A stretch of DNA of 64,000 bases from Vibrio sp. D404a (lineage in GTDB: Bacteria; Pseudomonadota; Gammaproteobacteria; Enterobacterales; Vibrionaceae). The stretch's first letter is position 1. Every line of letters starts with the position of its first letter. The notes beneath the pieces were generated by a model. It was not told the origin of the DNA. It made no database searches and saw nothing but the letters and a program-made list of their open reading frames with translations. The position numbers and the translations under genes were made by a program. Location: positions 1-64,000 of the forward strand of contig NZ_JAHGAJ010000017.1 in NCBI RefSeq assembly GCF_030248535.1, in the 5' to 3' direction. Shown in pieces: positions 19,799 to 28,320 of the stretch.

Positions 19799-19812
19799 AG
19801 CAGATACGCAGA
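19761..19812 (+). repeat. Dispersed repeat unit overlapping the MATE stop codon
   Basis: AGGCAGATACGAGTGACGAG and ATGCGAAAAGATGATTAGAG form one unit and the start of a second. It supplies the last codons and the stop of the MATE gene. Confidence 0.85.
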
Positions 19813-19843
19813 TATAGACCCAAAGTAGCATTCTACTCCAATC

Positions 19844-19890
19844 CGTCATTCCCTATAGCGAGGGACGAGCGTAGTAGGGAATCTTTTGCG
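19844..19890 (+). repeat. 47-bp palindromic element, copy 2
   Basis: It starts CGTCATTCCCTATAGCGAGG and ends with TAGTAGGGAATCTTTTGCG. It is an inverted copy of the element at 18257-18303 with three substitutions. A TATAAT follows at once, at 19891-19896. Confidence 0.9.
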
Positions 19891-19896
19891 TATAAT
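19891..19896 (+). promoter_or_regulatory. Candidate -10 box for ogt
   Basis: A perfect TATAAT abuts the 47-bp element and lies 16 bases before the ogt ATG. The matching -35 position would fall inside the element (GAGCGT region) and is a poor match, so this is only a candidate. Confidence 0.3.
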
Positions 19897-19912
19897 GATT
19901 TAGTCTAGGAAA

Positions 19913-20398
19913 ATGAATATGACAACTAACAGTTTTAAATCAGTCTATGACGCGCCGATTGGCAAGATGATCATTATTAGCAATGGCGAGGCGATTATTG
20001 AAATCGACCATGTCAATCATGATGAGCCCATTACGAGTAACCCTGACGAGCTTTGTAACCTCGCAGCGAAGCAGCTAGATGAGTACTTCGCAGGTACGAG
20101 AATCGAATTCGACCTACCTCTGAAAACTATAAAAGGCACTGAATTTCAAAAAGCGGCTTGGCAAGCACTAACGACCATTCCTTATGGTGAAACAATTAGC
20201 TATGGCGAGCAAGCTAAGCGAATGAACAACCCCAAGGCCGTACGAGCTGTCGGCGGTGCAAACGGTAAGAACCCATTTAGCATCGTAGTGCCCTGCCACC
20301 GTGTGATTGGCGCTAATGGAACCCTTACAGGTTACACGGGCGGCATGAGCCGCAAAGAGTGGTTGTTGGATTTTGAAAGGAAGATGAAAACAAGATGA
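19913..20398 (+). CDS. ogt: Methylated-DNA--protein-cysteine methyltransferase
   Basis: A suicide repair enzyme that removes O6-methyl groups from guanine and transfers them to its own cysteine. The acceptor motif PCHRVIG gives Cys128. The helix-turn-helix segment (YGETISYGEQAKRM) and the Asn-hinge region (RAVGGANGKNP) precede it. The 161-residue length fits the Ogt type rather than the larger Ada. An AGGA site lies before the ATG, with a second ATG two codons later. The final codons and the stop (KMKTR) run into a dispersed repeat unit. It is probably transcribed alone. Confidence 0.93.
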   Translation: MNMTTNSFKSVYDAPIGKMIIISNGEAIIEIDHVNHDEPITSNPDELCNLAAKQLDEYFAGTRIEFDLPLKTIKGTEFQKAAWQALTTIPYGETISYGEQAKRMNNPKAVRAVGGANGKNPFSIVVPCHRVIGANGTLTGYTGGMSRKEWLLDFERKMKTR

Positions 20399-20443
20399 GA
20401 GTAAACGGGATGCGAGATGCGAAGGGCATATAGAGCAGATGAA
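20394..20443 (+). repeat. Dispersed repeat unit at the ogt stop codon
   Basis: GAGAGTAAACGGGATGCGAG, ATGCGAAGGGC and AGAGCAGATGA show a diverged unit that begins at the ogt stop codon and runs past it. Confidence 0.75.
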
Positions 20444-20510
20444 ATATCGAGGTTCGTGATACGAAAATATGTGACGTGTAGCTGCTCTGATTCTGTTCAT
20501 GACCACCTAT

Positions 20511-20570
20511 TCGCATCACGCGCCTGCTCTTACGCTTTTCTCATCTCGCTTACTCGCCTCTCGCATCTCA
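20511..20570 (-). repeat. Dispersed repeat unit, minus orientation
   Basis: The minus strand reads TGAGATGCGAGAGGCGAGTA then AGCGAGATGAGAAAAGCGTA and AGAGCAGGCG, a diverged unit. It lies next to the gpmM terminator and is inverted relative to the unit at 20394. Confidence 0.75.
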
Positions 20571-20571
20571 A

Positions 20572-20606
20572 AAAACAAAAAGCCCGCACAACAAGGTGCG
20601 GGCTTT
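20572..20606 (-). terminator. Terminator of gpmM
   Basis: A perfect 11-bp stem (AAAGCCCGCAC / GTGCGGGCTTT) with a 6-nt loop is followed on the minus strand by a long T-rich run. It lies 34 bases past the gpmM stop codon. Confidence 0.93.
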
Positions 20607-20639
20607 CAGTATCTTGAGTACTGTTCAATAACTCGAAAG

Positions 20640-22172
20640 CTACTTAACCAGAACTTCACCCGTCATCTCTGATGGGATTTCTAGACCTACTAGAGAAAGC
20701 ATAGTTGGCGCTAGGTCAGACAGTTTACCACCTTCTTTGAACTCAACTTCTTTGTCGCCAACATAGATTAGTGGTACTGGTAGGTTAGTGTGAGCAGTGT
20801 GGATACCGCCTGTCTCTGGGTCTACCATCATTTCTGCGTTACCGTGGTCAGCAGTGATCAGCATTTGACCACCTACTTCTTCGATAGCTGCTGTTACTTT
20901 AGCAACACACTCGTCCATTGCTTCGATAGCTTTTTCTGCAGCTTCGTAAACGCCAGTGTGACCAACCATATCTGGGTTCGGGTAGTTACAGATGATAGTG
21001 TCGTACTTACCAGACTTGATAGCCGCAACCATCTTCTCAGTTAGCTCAGCAGAGCTCATTTCTGGTTGTAGGTCGTAAGTCGCAACTTTTGGAGAAGCAA
21101 CTAGCTGACGCTCTTCACCTTCAAATTCGTTCTCAACACCACCGTTGAAGAAGAATGTAACGTGCGCGTATTTCTCAGTTTCAGAGATACGTAGCTGAGT
21201 TTGACCTTGCTTAGATAGCCACTCACCGTATGTGTTCTCTAGAGATGCTGGTGGGAATGCGATAGCTAGTGGGATGTCAGCTGCGTATTGCGTTAGCATT
21301 ACGAAGTTGATTGCTGGGAATACAGCGCGCTCGAAGCCGTCGAAATCAGGTACAAAAGTACGAGTGATTTGACGTGCACGGTCAGCACGGTAGTTCATGA
21401 AGATAACTGCGTCGCCGTCTACGATAACTGCGTCTTCTTGACCTTCAGCTTTGATAGCCGTTGCTTTAACGAATTCATCGTTCTCGTCACGAGCGTACGC
21501 CGCTTCTAGACCAGCTACTGCAGACTCTGCCGTGAACTCAGCTTTACCTAGCGTTAGAAGATCGTAAGCTACTTGAACGCGATCCCAGTTGTTGTCACGG
21601 TCCATTGCGTAGTAACGACCTACTAGAGAAGCCACACGACCTTTGCCTAGTTTAGCGAATAGGTCTTGGAAACGTTGTAGAGAGTTTTCTGCGCTACGTG
21701 GCGGTGTGTCACGGCCGTCTAGGAAGCAGTGTAGGTAGATCTTCTCAGCGCCACGTGCTGCAGCCATTTCAACTGCTGCGTAGATGTGGTCTTCGTGAGA
21801 GTGTACGCCACCTGGAGACATAAGACCCATGATGTGTACTGCTTTCTCAGCCTTGACCGCAGAGTCGATAGCTTCTACTAGCGCTGGCGTTTCAGCGAAC
21901 TCACCATCAGCGATAGATTTAGTGATACGAGTTAGGTCTTGGTATACAACGCGACCAGCACCAATGTTAGTGTGACCAACTTCTGAGTTACCCATTTGAC
22001 CGTCAGGTAGGCCTACGTCCATACCAGAAGCAGAGATTAGTGTGTTTGGTTTGTTAGCAAACAGGCTATCGATAAATGGAGTTTTTGCATTCGCGATTGC
22101 GTTGTTTGCTGTGTCTTCACGGTGACCGTAACCGTCAAGAATCACTAGAGCCATAGGCTTCTTAGCTGACAT
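20640..22172 (-). CDS. gpmM: 2,3-bisphosphoglycerate-independent phosphoglycerate mutase
   Basis: Glycolytic and gluconeogenic enzyme that interconverts 3- and 2-phosphoglycerate using two manganese ions and a phosphoserine intermediate. It belongs to the alkaline-phosphatase fold. [11 protein letters not shown] gives a metal-binding Asp, and [11 protein letters not shown] gives the catalytic Ser63. Later metal ligands are in [13 protein letters not shown] and ITADHGNAE. The 510-residue version from the ATG at 22172 is the standard length and has GAGG eight bases upstream; an in-frame TTG 18 bases earlier is unlikely. Confidence 0.97.
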   Translation of the reverse strand: MSAKKPMALVILDGYGHREDTANNAIANAKTPFIDSLFANKPNTLISASGMDVGLPDGQMGNSEVGHTNIGAGRVVYQDLTRITKSIADGEFAETPALVEAIDSAVKAEKAVHIMGLMSPGGVHSHEDHIYAAVEMAAARGAEKIYLHCFLDGRDTPPRSAENSLQRFQDLFAKLGKGRVASLVGRYYAMDRDNNWDRVQVAYDLLTLGKAEFTAESAVAGLEAAYARDENDEFVKATAIKAEGQEDAVIVDGDAVIFMNYRADRARQITRTFVPDFDGFERAVFPAINFVMLTQYAADIPLAIAFPPASLENTYGEWLSKQGQTQLRISETEKYAHVTFFFNGGVENEFEGEERQLVASPKVATYDLQPEMSSAELTEKMVAAIKSGKYDTIICNYPNPDMVGHTGVYEAAEKAIEAMDECVAKVTAAIEEVGGQMLITADHGNAEMMVDPETGGIHTAHTNLPVPLIYVGDKEVEFKEGGKLSDLAPTMLSLVGLEIPSEMTGEVLVK

Positions 22173-22230
22173 AGGACTGACCTCGTTCAATTCAAAATAA
22201 ATCGGTATAAAAACAAATTAGCGTAATTTT

Positions 22231-22257
22231 ACTACAGTTTACAGTCAAAACTGTAGT
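22231..22257. promoter_or_regulatory. Perfect 10-bp inverted repeat upstream of gpmM
   Basis: ACTACAGTTT and AAACTGTAGT flank a 7-base centre (ACAGTCA). The repeat lies about 60-85 bases upstream of the gpmM start and overlaps a TTGACT that could be a -35 element on the minus strand. Its size and place suit an operator, but no factor is recognised. Confidence 0.5.
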
Positions 22258-22579
22258 GGAAGATCAAGAAAGGTAGCAGGTAGGAGGATCAGAGCTGAAA
22301 AAAAGCTTCTTTTGAAGGACAGAACGAAGCTATAAGAACTTTCACAATAGTGAGAAGAAGCTAGGTATGAATAATTCTTGTTTCAAGTGTGAGGAGCTCC
22401 CCCTGCCTCCTCCTTGGATAACGTCTAAGTCAAAAATATGTATCTAAGATACAAGCAGCCTTGGGCATCATAAAGCTAATTTGTATCTTGTGCTCACATT
22501 TTTACAAGATGCGAACAATATAGCGAACACACTGAACGCTATCATTTTAATCGGTAATTAAAAATCACTCTCTAATATT

Positions 22580-22658
22580 TTTAATATGTATGAGTTCCAA
22601 TCACTTATCGCAAATACGGTAAGTCAAGCAATTAAAACCAATAATCATACATATTAAA
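22580..22658. repeat. 79-bp element with 14-bp perfect inverted ends
   Basis: The ends are TTTAATATGTATGA (22580-22593) and TCATACATATTAAA (22645-22658). Inside is a second, imperfect hairpin (ACTTATCG with CGGTAAGT). It ends 13 bases past the stop of the last leftward polysaccharide gene. It could be a weak terminator, a small mobile-element relic or a processing site. Confidence 0.6.
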
Positions 22659-22670
22659 TAGACATCAAAA

Positions 22671-23582
22671 TCAGAACTTACTCTTATCAAGTTTGGCCAT
22701 ACTTTGCGCCATCGTCCATGGCGGATGCCAACCTAAGGCTGTATCTAGTGTCGAAGCATCTACTTCAAGATCACCAAAAAGCTGTTCTATCATCATAGAC
22801 TTACCTGTTAATTTCCCTAGTAATCGGAAAGCAAAAACCGGTATAGGCATTTGAAGTACTCTCTTTCCCAAACCTTGAGCGATTGAGTCAGTAAACTGAC
22901 GTATAGATACGGTTTCACCTTCACTAGCCAAAAATACTTTGTTCGCGGCTTTCTCATGTGTGGCACAGCAAACGAGTAAGTCAGCTAGGTTATGAACAGA
23001 AATGAAATCACGACGGTTATTTGCACATCTAAATGGTAACAATGGCGACTTCGCTACTAATCTGGATAGAAGCCCAAAATTCCCAGGAGCGTTAGGACCA
23101 TAAACTAAGGTCGGACGCACAATCACCACCTCCATCCCGGTTTCATTCGCTATTTGTTGCAGCGCTAGCTCAGCTTCATATTTGGAGTTTGTATACTCAT
23201 TATCAGGTGACACTTCTGAATCTATCTTAAAAGTTGCTCCACCACGAGTAGACGCCCCATTAACGCCTATAGAACTAACGAATACAAAACGTTTAATACC
23301 TACTGCAGCAGCATCTCGAGCTAACTTGATCGTACCATCAAGGTTAACATTACGAAGTTCTTCATTATTTACAGCTTTATTATGAGCAAGACCGGCTAAG
23401 TGAATAATAGTATTGCATCCATCTAGAGCCTTTGACCAACCAGTGTTACTTTCAATATTCAGTACCACAGCGTCTGAAAAGTCTTCGCTACTAGATCTAA
23501 CAACACAGCGGTAATCTAGCTTGCCCTGAACAATAAGCTCTCGTCCAATAAACCCTGTAGCTCCTGTCAGTAAAGTTTTCAT
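22671..23582 (-). CDS. NAD-dependent sugar epimerase/reductase (WbpV-like SDR)
   Basis: A 303-residue extended short-chain dehydrogenase. The nucleotide-binding motif is TGATGFIG at residues 7-14, a Ser pair follows (VSSIGV), and the catalytic pair is Tyr-X3-Lys in YTNSKYEAE. It resembles WbpV-type 4-ketoreductases, which finish UDP-N-acetylquinovosamine after a WbpM-type 4,6-dehydratase. A WbpM-like gene lies at 36929-38854, supporting that reading. A UDP-sugar 4-epimerase is the main alternative. It is the last gene of the leftward block, overlapping the preceding glycosyltransferase by four bases. Confidence 0.78.
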   Translation of the reverse strand: MKTLLTGATGFIGRELIVQGKLDYRCVVRSSSEDFSDAVVLNIESNTGWSKALDGCNTIIHLAGLAHNKAVNNEELRNVNLDGTIKLARDAAAVGIKRFVFVSSIGVNGASTRGGATFKIDSEVSPDNEYTNSKYEAELALQQIANETGMEVVIVRPTLVYGPNAPGNFGLLSRLVAKSPLLPFRCANNRRDFISVHNLADLLVCCATHEKAANKVFLASEGETVSIRQFTDSIAQGLGKRVLQMPIPVFAFRLLGKLTGKSMMIEQLFGDLEVDASTLDTALGWHPPWTMAQSMAKLDKSKF

Positions 23583-24331
23583 TTATATTTAAACCACACT
23601 ACGTTTATTAAATATTTGATGCAGTAGTAAAGGCTCTTCAACCATGAGAAGCCTTGCTCATTTCTATAAATATTCCAAAAGAAGCTAATCAATTTAAACT
23701 TGTTAGAACTTACAGAGCCATTAACTAAACGGTAGGTGGCTAAGTTTTCATTAATTCCATCCACAAAATTCCCATCCTTTAAAATACTTAACCAAAGAGC
23801 GAAATCTTCATGTCCGCATTTAGGGAATGAACGGTCTTCAAGTAAGCTTTTATGGAGCATAGCTGTCAAGCAACCCACTGAATTATTTGACAATAATTGT
23901 TTATACCCCACTTTTTCCGGCGGAGAGTAACTCGCAACCTGTACCCCTCTGGAGTCAATAACACGATAAGCAGTACAAGCAAAAAGACTACCGGACTCCT
24001 GCATAAAGGCCAACTGACGCTGCACTTTTTCAGGCTTCCACAAATCATCAGAATCTAGAAATGAAATATACTGCCCTGTAGCCAGCTCTAGCGCTTTATT
24101 TCGAGGAGCAGCTGGTGACCCTGAGTTCGTGATAAGCTTATACACTTTGACACGAGGGTCAACGATACTCTCCAGAACATCAAGAGTACCGTCTGTAGAA
24201 CAGTCATCTACAATAATAAGCTCGATATTCTGATATGTTTGGTTCAGTACAGAGTAAACCGAAGCCAATATTGATTGGGCACTATTGTATGCTGGCATAA
24301 CAACAGACACCAAAGGTGAGCTTCCCATCAA
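23579..24331 (-). CDS. Family 2 glycosyltransferase
   Basis: 250 residues with a GT-A fold: SVVMPAYNSAQSI at the N-terminus, ELIIVDDCSTDGT as the nucleotide-binding strand, and SFLDSDDLW as the metal-binding DxD-type motif near residue 96. A short hydrophobic C-terminal part could associate with the membrane. It probably adds one sugar to the undecaprenyl-linked repeat unit. The donor and linkage cannot be read from sequence. It overlaps both neighbours by four bases, so it is tightly coupled. Confidence 0.88.
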   Translation of the reverse strand: MMGSSPLVSVVMPAYNSAQSILASVYSVLNQTYQNIELIIVDDCSTDGTLDVLESIVDPRVKVYKLITNSGSPAAPRNKALELATGQYISFLDSDDLWKPEKVQRQLAFMQESGSLFACTAYRVIDSRGVQVASYSPPEKVGYKQLLSNNSVGCLTAMLHKSLLEDRSFPKCGHEDFALWLSILKDGNFVDGINENLATYRLVNGSVSSNKFKLISFFWNIYRNEQGFSWLKSLYYCIKYLINVVWFKYK

Positions 24332-25587
24332 CTAATTTCCTTAGCTAACTTAACCGCATCTTGCATTGAGTCTTCTATCGAGCAGTACTTCCAGTCACCA
24401 TATCGACCAATAGAGTAAATGTTGTGCTTACTCAACTCCGTGAACACTTTTGATTTAGTATTATTCGATGACTGACTTACATGCACATAGGCAGGGTCCA
24501 TGACCAAAGTACAATAGGACTCAAGTTTATGATCTGTGATAATTCCAGTGCAACGTAGACCTTCCAAAGTTTGTGAAAGTTGCTTCTCAATATCAACACT
24601 ATCTTCTGGTGCATAACCAACTTCTACATACATGCTCAGTTTGTCTGATTTGAGAATGTTGTCATAGAAGCCAACGCGATAAAAGTTAATGTCTTTTTGA
24701 GGAAAATATAACCAGTGCAGGTCTTCATAAGGAGATTTCTTATCGAAACCTAAGTTCAATACCAAAACCTTATTGTAAGACAGGGACTTCTGCTCGCTAG
24801 TAAAGTCGTGACTTGAAAACATTGGAAGGAAACGATTTAGAGGAGCACTATTTATCAAGTAATCAAATTCAATAGTACGTTTATCAGTCACGACTTTTTT
24901 ACTGATTGCGTCAATAGAAACAATAGGCTCATTAAGTAAAATCCGATCTTCTTTAATATCTTCAGCTAAAGCATCAACGAAAACCTTTGCTCCTTTTTTT
25001 GGATAAAGAAAGTGGGCGTTATAACTCGCAACTGACTGAGCCTTAAAAGATCCTATAACCTGATCTAAGTTTGCGTAAGGGAAAAAGCGTCCCATAGCAT
25101 CTACGTCTAACGTATCCAGATCGCATGCATAAAGCTTTTCGTTGTATGGCTTCAAAAAATATTCAGTAATTGATTTTCCAAACTTTGAATACAGCATATC
25201 TAAAAAAGAAGAATATTCATCTTTTTCTTCTCGAAAATAAAGATCATATAAGCAGTTAAGTAATCTTTCCTTTTTCAATTGATGAATATTGGCTTGAAAT
25301 GGAAAATCAACAAACTGATCGTCAAAGTAAACTTTAGTTACTTTATCCCTCTCTACTAGTTGCTCACTAGAGATCTTATCCTGGAAAAAATCTTTCAGCT
25401 CTTTTGTAGCAAAATGAAAAAAGTGACCAGCATAATCCCAAACAAAGCCATCTTGATAGATAGTGCGACAAAAACCTCCAAGCTCAGCCTCTTTCTCAAT
25501 AATCAAATAGTCTTCGCTATCAACAAAATTGGCAAAAGCTAGGCCTGAAACACCCCCACCTACGATTAAGTACTTAACTTTATTCAT
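24328..25587 (-). CDS. FAD-dependent amine-oxidase/UDP-galactopyranose-mutase-like protein
   Basis: 419 residues. The N-terminus has a dinucleotide fold (LIVGGGVSGLAFANF), then IIEKEAELGGFCRTI and WDYAGHFFHF, which is the FAD-binding layout shared by protoporphyrinogen oxidases and UDP-galactopyranose mutases. The C-terminal SIGRYGDWKYCSIEDSMQD is the usual final FAD contact. In this context it may make a furanose sugar nucleotide or oxidise a sugar, but the classical Glf signatures are not clear enough to assign. It sits between two glycosyltransferases, overlapping both by four bases. Confidence 0.7.
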   Translation of the reverse strand: MNKVKYLIVGGGVSGLAFANFVDSEDYLIIEKEAELGGFCRTIYQDGFVWDYAGHFFHFATKELKDFFQDKISSEQLVERDKVTKVYFDDQFVDFPFQANIHQLKKERLLNCLYDLYFREEKDEYSSFLDMLYSKFGKSITEYFLKPYNEKLYACDLDTLDVDAMGRFFPYANLDQVIGSFKAQSVASYNAHFLYPKKGAKVFVDALAEDIKEDRILLNEPIVSIDAISKKVVTDKRTIEFDYLINSAPLNRFLPMFSSHDFTSEQKSLSYNKVLVLNLGFDKKSPYEDLHWLYFPQKDINFYRVGFYDNILKSDKLSMYVEVGYAPEDSVDIEKQLSQTLEGLRCTGIITDHKLESYCTLVMDPAYVHVSQSSNNTKSKVFTELSKHNIYSIGRYGDWKYCSIEDSMQDAVKLAKEIS

Positions 25588-26375
25588 TTCTTATGCTCTC
25601 TGCTATATTCAAAAGTTCCCTTTAGCATTATTCTTAAACTAGAAAAAAAACTAAACCGATGCTTGATGAGTTGATACTTCTTAATTGTAAATGCAATATC
25701 GAATAAGTAACCCCTGACTCCAAATAAACGATAGAAAGCGGCCCCTTTCGAATACAATAGTTCATATGTAATGTCAGTACCCGAACTCTCTGGTGGATGA
25801 ATGACTATTGGGGTTGGGATATAAACGCATTTAAGACCAGCATCTAGCGCATCTTTTAAAAAAATGATTTCATCATGTACACGATACTTACTACCTAGAC
25901 CAAACTCTTTATCTAACAGTAACCCTGATTTCTTTATGGCCTCCCTGCGAAAAGTAATCTCAATAGATGCACACTTTAGAATAGAAAGCTCGTTATGAAC
26001 CATCTCTCTGTTGATATAACCATCCTTAAAAGGCTTACCTTCTGTAGTTTGTATCTGAAATGTTATTAAGTCAGCATCAGGGTAACGAGAGTAAGCATCG
26101 AGAATAACTTGTTCATACCCATCAAGATAGCTCACATCATCATCGGCAATAACACAGATGTCCCCAATAGCATTCTCAATAGCCAAGTTTCTACTTAATG
26201 AACTACCCCGTTCTGTATTGGAGAGCATCCTTACTGAGCCGTTTGTCTCTATTGACTCATGATCAGCTTGGTTAACAATCAAAAGTGAGGATTCGATGTT
26301 TTTTTCAGATAATGGAAAAGATGCCAGGTTCTCTCTATGCATTGTCGCCATTAGTATCTCAATGTCTATACTCAT
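25584..26375 (-). CDS. Family 2 (GT-A) glycosyltransferase
   Basis: 263 residues. It starts DIEILMATMHRENL, a variant GT2 opening, followed by LSNTERGSSLSRNLAIENA, which places the donor, and VIADDDVSYL, with an Asp-Asp-Asp metal-binding motif at about residue 98. The C-terminal third is basic and may contact the membrane. It likely acts in repeat-unit assembly. The start ATG at 26375 lies 18 bases past the previous gene. The family call is good but the specificity is unknown. Confidence 0.8.
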   Translation of the reverse strand: MSIDIEILMATMHRENLASFPLSEKNIESSLLIVNQADHESIETNGSVRMLSNTERGSSLSRNLAIENAIGDICVIADDDVSYLDGYEQVILDAYSRYPDADLITFQIQTTEGKPFKDGYINREMVHNELSILKCASIEITFRREAIKKSGLLLDKEFGLGSKYRVHDEIIFLKDALDAGLKCVYIPTPIVIHPPESSGTDITYELLYSKGAAFYRLFGVRGYLFDIAFTIKKYQLIKHRFSFFSSLRIMLKGTFEYSREHKK

Positions 26376-26393
26376 AATATCTTTAAAGTAGGG

Positions 26394-27440
26394 TTAATTT
26401 AGCATCTTTAGTTTTTTAGCAATTAAATCATTCCACATGCTCGTGCAATGAGCATAGAAATGCTCCAATGGTATAAGCTGCATATGCTGTTGTGCAATGG
26501 GGGTATTGGTGTTTAGTGCTGCAGTATTTAGCGCAACTCCCACTTTAAATCGAACACCTAGTAAATGCAGAAGTTCAACTGGGAAATCCAACGGTAGCTC
26601 CGGACACCCTAAAGGCATTACATCTATTTCTTTAGGATGGCGTTTAACAATAACATCTAATCCCTTATTCTTCAGCTTTTCTAACAATGATTGATAAAGG
26701 GCATGTTTGAACTCTAAAGAACATAAACCCGCCTCACTGATAGGCTGTGTTAATAAAAGAGCTTGTTGATTTGCTTTTGAGTAATAAGTCTCCGAAACGC
26801 CAAAACACCACATAAGTTTAGATTTGATAGTTTCCTCACGCAGGATATTAAACACATCAAAAACTTGTCGTGTCTTTTGACGTACTAAAGAGCAAGGAAT
26901 CATATCAGGCTCAGGAGCTTCTACAGCGTCGACCCACTTTTCTTCTCCCCAGATTTGACGCTTAGGGGATAGCCCAAATACTAATCGGACCATTCCTTTC
27001 AGAAACGTTACTTTTTGAAATTGATAGCTCGCAAAACCATCAACACGTAGAGTCGTATTTTGACTATGCCCAGCTAAAACCTTTGCTAAGAACGGCCCTG
27101 AATGATAGCAATAAAATTTATCAAAAGATTGATCGAAGTAATTATATAATTTCCAAGTAAACGGAGTAATAATATATCCTTTCTTGAAAGATATATTTCT
27201 TCGGATAACTCCTGGTAAAAAGGCTCCTCCCCCTGAAAAAGAACGAATAAAATAGGCTTCTTTAATAAAAACAAACCTAATATTAGGAAAGCTCTCTTTC
27301 AATCTTCTTCTTAACCTTGGACTAACATATTGAAAGTCAATAGGCATAAAAATGACATGTTCTATATCGCCATCACGTATTGTTTCGGACAGAGCTAGTA
27401 ATAGATGAGCATAAGTTATGCATAGATGCACATTTTTCAT
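26394..27440 (-). CDS. Polysialyltransferase-like protein, candidate nonulosonate transferase
   Basis: A 348-residue protein with no membrane helix. The opening NVHLCITYAHLLLALSETI, a GT-B-like layout, and the segment VKRHPKEID about 80 residues before the end resemble bacterial polysialyl- and sialyltransferases. In those families a His-Pro motif contacts CMP-sialic acid. The later FPVELL and ALNTAALN segments fit the donor-binding half of such folds. The local neuA, neuB and neuC genes would supply a CMP-activated nonulosonic acid, and no other gene in the block is an obvious candidate to use it. The family match is by eye and moderate; the role is inferred from context. Confidence 0.55.
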   Translation of the reverse strand: MKNVHLCITYAHLLLALSETIRDGDIEHVIFMPIDFQYVSPRLRRRLKESFPNIRFVFIKEAYFIRSFSGGGAFLPGVIRRNISFKKGYIITPFTWKLYNYFDQSFDKFYCYHSGPFLAKVLAGHSQNTTLRVDGFASYQFQKVTFLKGMVRLVFGLSPKRQIWGEEKWVDAVEAPEPDMIPCSLVRQKTRQVFDVFNILREETIKSKLMWCFGVSETYYSKANQQALLLTQPISEAGLCSLEFKHALYQSLLEKLKNKGLDVIVKRHPKEIDVMPLGCPELPLDFPVELLHLLGVRFKVGVALNTAALNTNTPIAQQHMQLIPLEHFYAHCTSMWNDLIAKKLKMLN

Positions 27441-27459
27441 AAAACAATGTCATCCATCA

Positions 27460-28320
27460 TTATCGTTTAATAGTCAATGTGAAATTAACTTTATCATCCG
27501 GATTAATAAAAACATCCAAAATTGTTGAAATAGACTTCCGAAAAACTTTATTTATCATAAAAGATTCACTCCTAGAAAGCCTCAAAAGGTTCCATAATGA
27601 TGCCCAATAACTAACATTGCTCCCTGTATAAACATAGTCCCTAACAGTAAATTGACTAAATAATATCTCTATCGTTTTTTTTGTATATAGAACTCTATGC
27701 CTTGGTGTATCTAAGTGAATCCAATTCTTACCAAACAATCTAGCACTTCCCGAACTAATATTTGGAATATCGATAATCACATGAGTCGATTTGTGGGAGT
27801 GCATATCAATAAATTTGACGAATTGCCAAGGGTCTTCTAAATGCTCAAGTAATTGAGATGATACAATCACATCAAAATTTCTATCTATTTCTAATGTATC
27901 CAACTCCGATTCAAACAACTCTACTTCAGGCAATAGGGCACTGTTTTGCTTTGCTGCACTAACATTCACATCCGTACCCGACAAAGTCGCTTTAGGGAAA
28001 GATTGGCCGATATGATACAACAAGGCACCAGAACCACACCCAATATCAATAACTGAAAAAGAATCATTTTTACTATATAGTTCACTTATCTTATCAATAA
28101 ACACTTGATGAGAATCAGAAATATAATTAATATTCATTTTATGAGGTAAGTAATCATTATAGTATTTACCAAGATTAATACCATCATCGACAATCGACAG
28201 TGATTCACAGTTATCACAGAACGTCCAGTCATAAGATTCAACTGAAACACTAAAGTTAATATCTTTACACTTTTTATATTTAATATTAGATAGCGAACCA
28301 CAAACTTTGCATTTATACAT
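27460..28320 (-). CDS. SAM-dependent methyltransferase with N-terminal zinc-ribbon motif
   Basis: 286 residues from the ATG at 28320, which shares one base with the preceding stop (TAATG). The N-terminus has two Cys pairs, CKVCG and CDNC, spaced like a zinc ribbon. A class I methyltransferase fold follows: VIDIGCGSGALLYHIG (motif I), an acidic strand end in SGTDV, and DVIVSSQLLEHLEDP (motif IV). Proteins of this layout act in sugar methylation or in capping of polysaccharide chains. It probably O- or C-methylates a sugar of the block A glycan. Confidence 0.8.
   Translation of the reverse strand: MYKCKVCGSLSNIKYKKCKDINFSVSVESYDWTFCDNCESLSIVDDGINLGKYYNDYLPHKMNINYISDSHQVFIDKISELYSKNDSFSVIDIGCGSGALLYHIGQSFPKATLSGTDVNVSAAKQNSALLPEVELFESELDTLEIDRNFDVIVSSQLLEHLEDPWQFVKFIDMHSHKSTHVIIDIPNISSGSARLFGKNWIHLDTPRHRVLYTKKTIEILFSQFTVRDYVYTGSNVSYWASLWNLLRLSRSESFMINKVFRKSISTILDVFINPDDKVNFTLTIKR

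Larger units (their letters stand above)
22173..22670. other. Gap between gpmM and the polysaccharide locus
   Basis: About 500 bp without a supported gene. It holds the gpmM upstream region with its palindrome and, at the far end, a 79-bp structure with 14-bp perfect terminal inverted repeats. I see no JUMPstart or ops sequence here, which fits the polysaccharide genes being transcribed towards this gap rather than out of it. Confidence 0.6.

Noticed and set aside
22580..22658. Integron attC site (VCR-like).
   Set aside because: The inverted ends lack the RYYYAAC/GTTRRRY core sites, and no integrase or cassette array is present.
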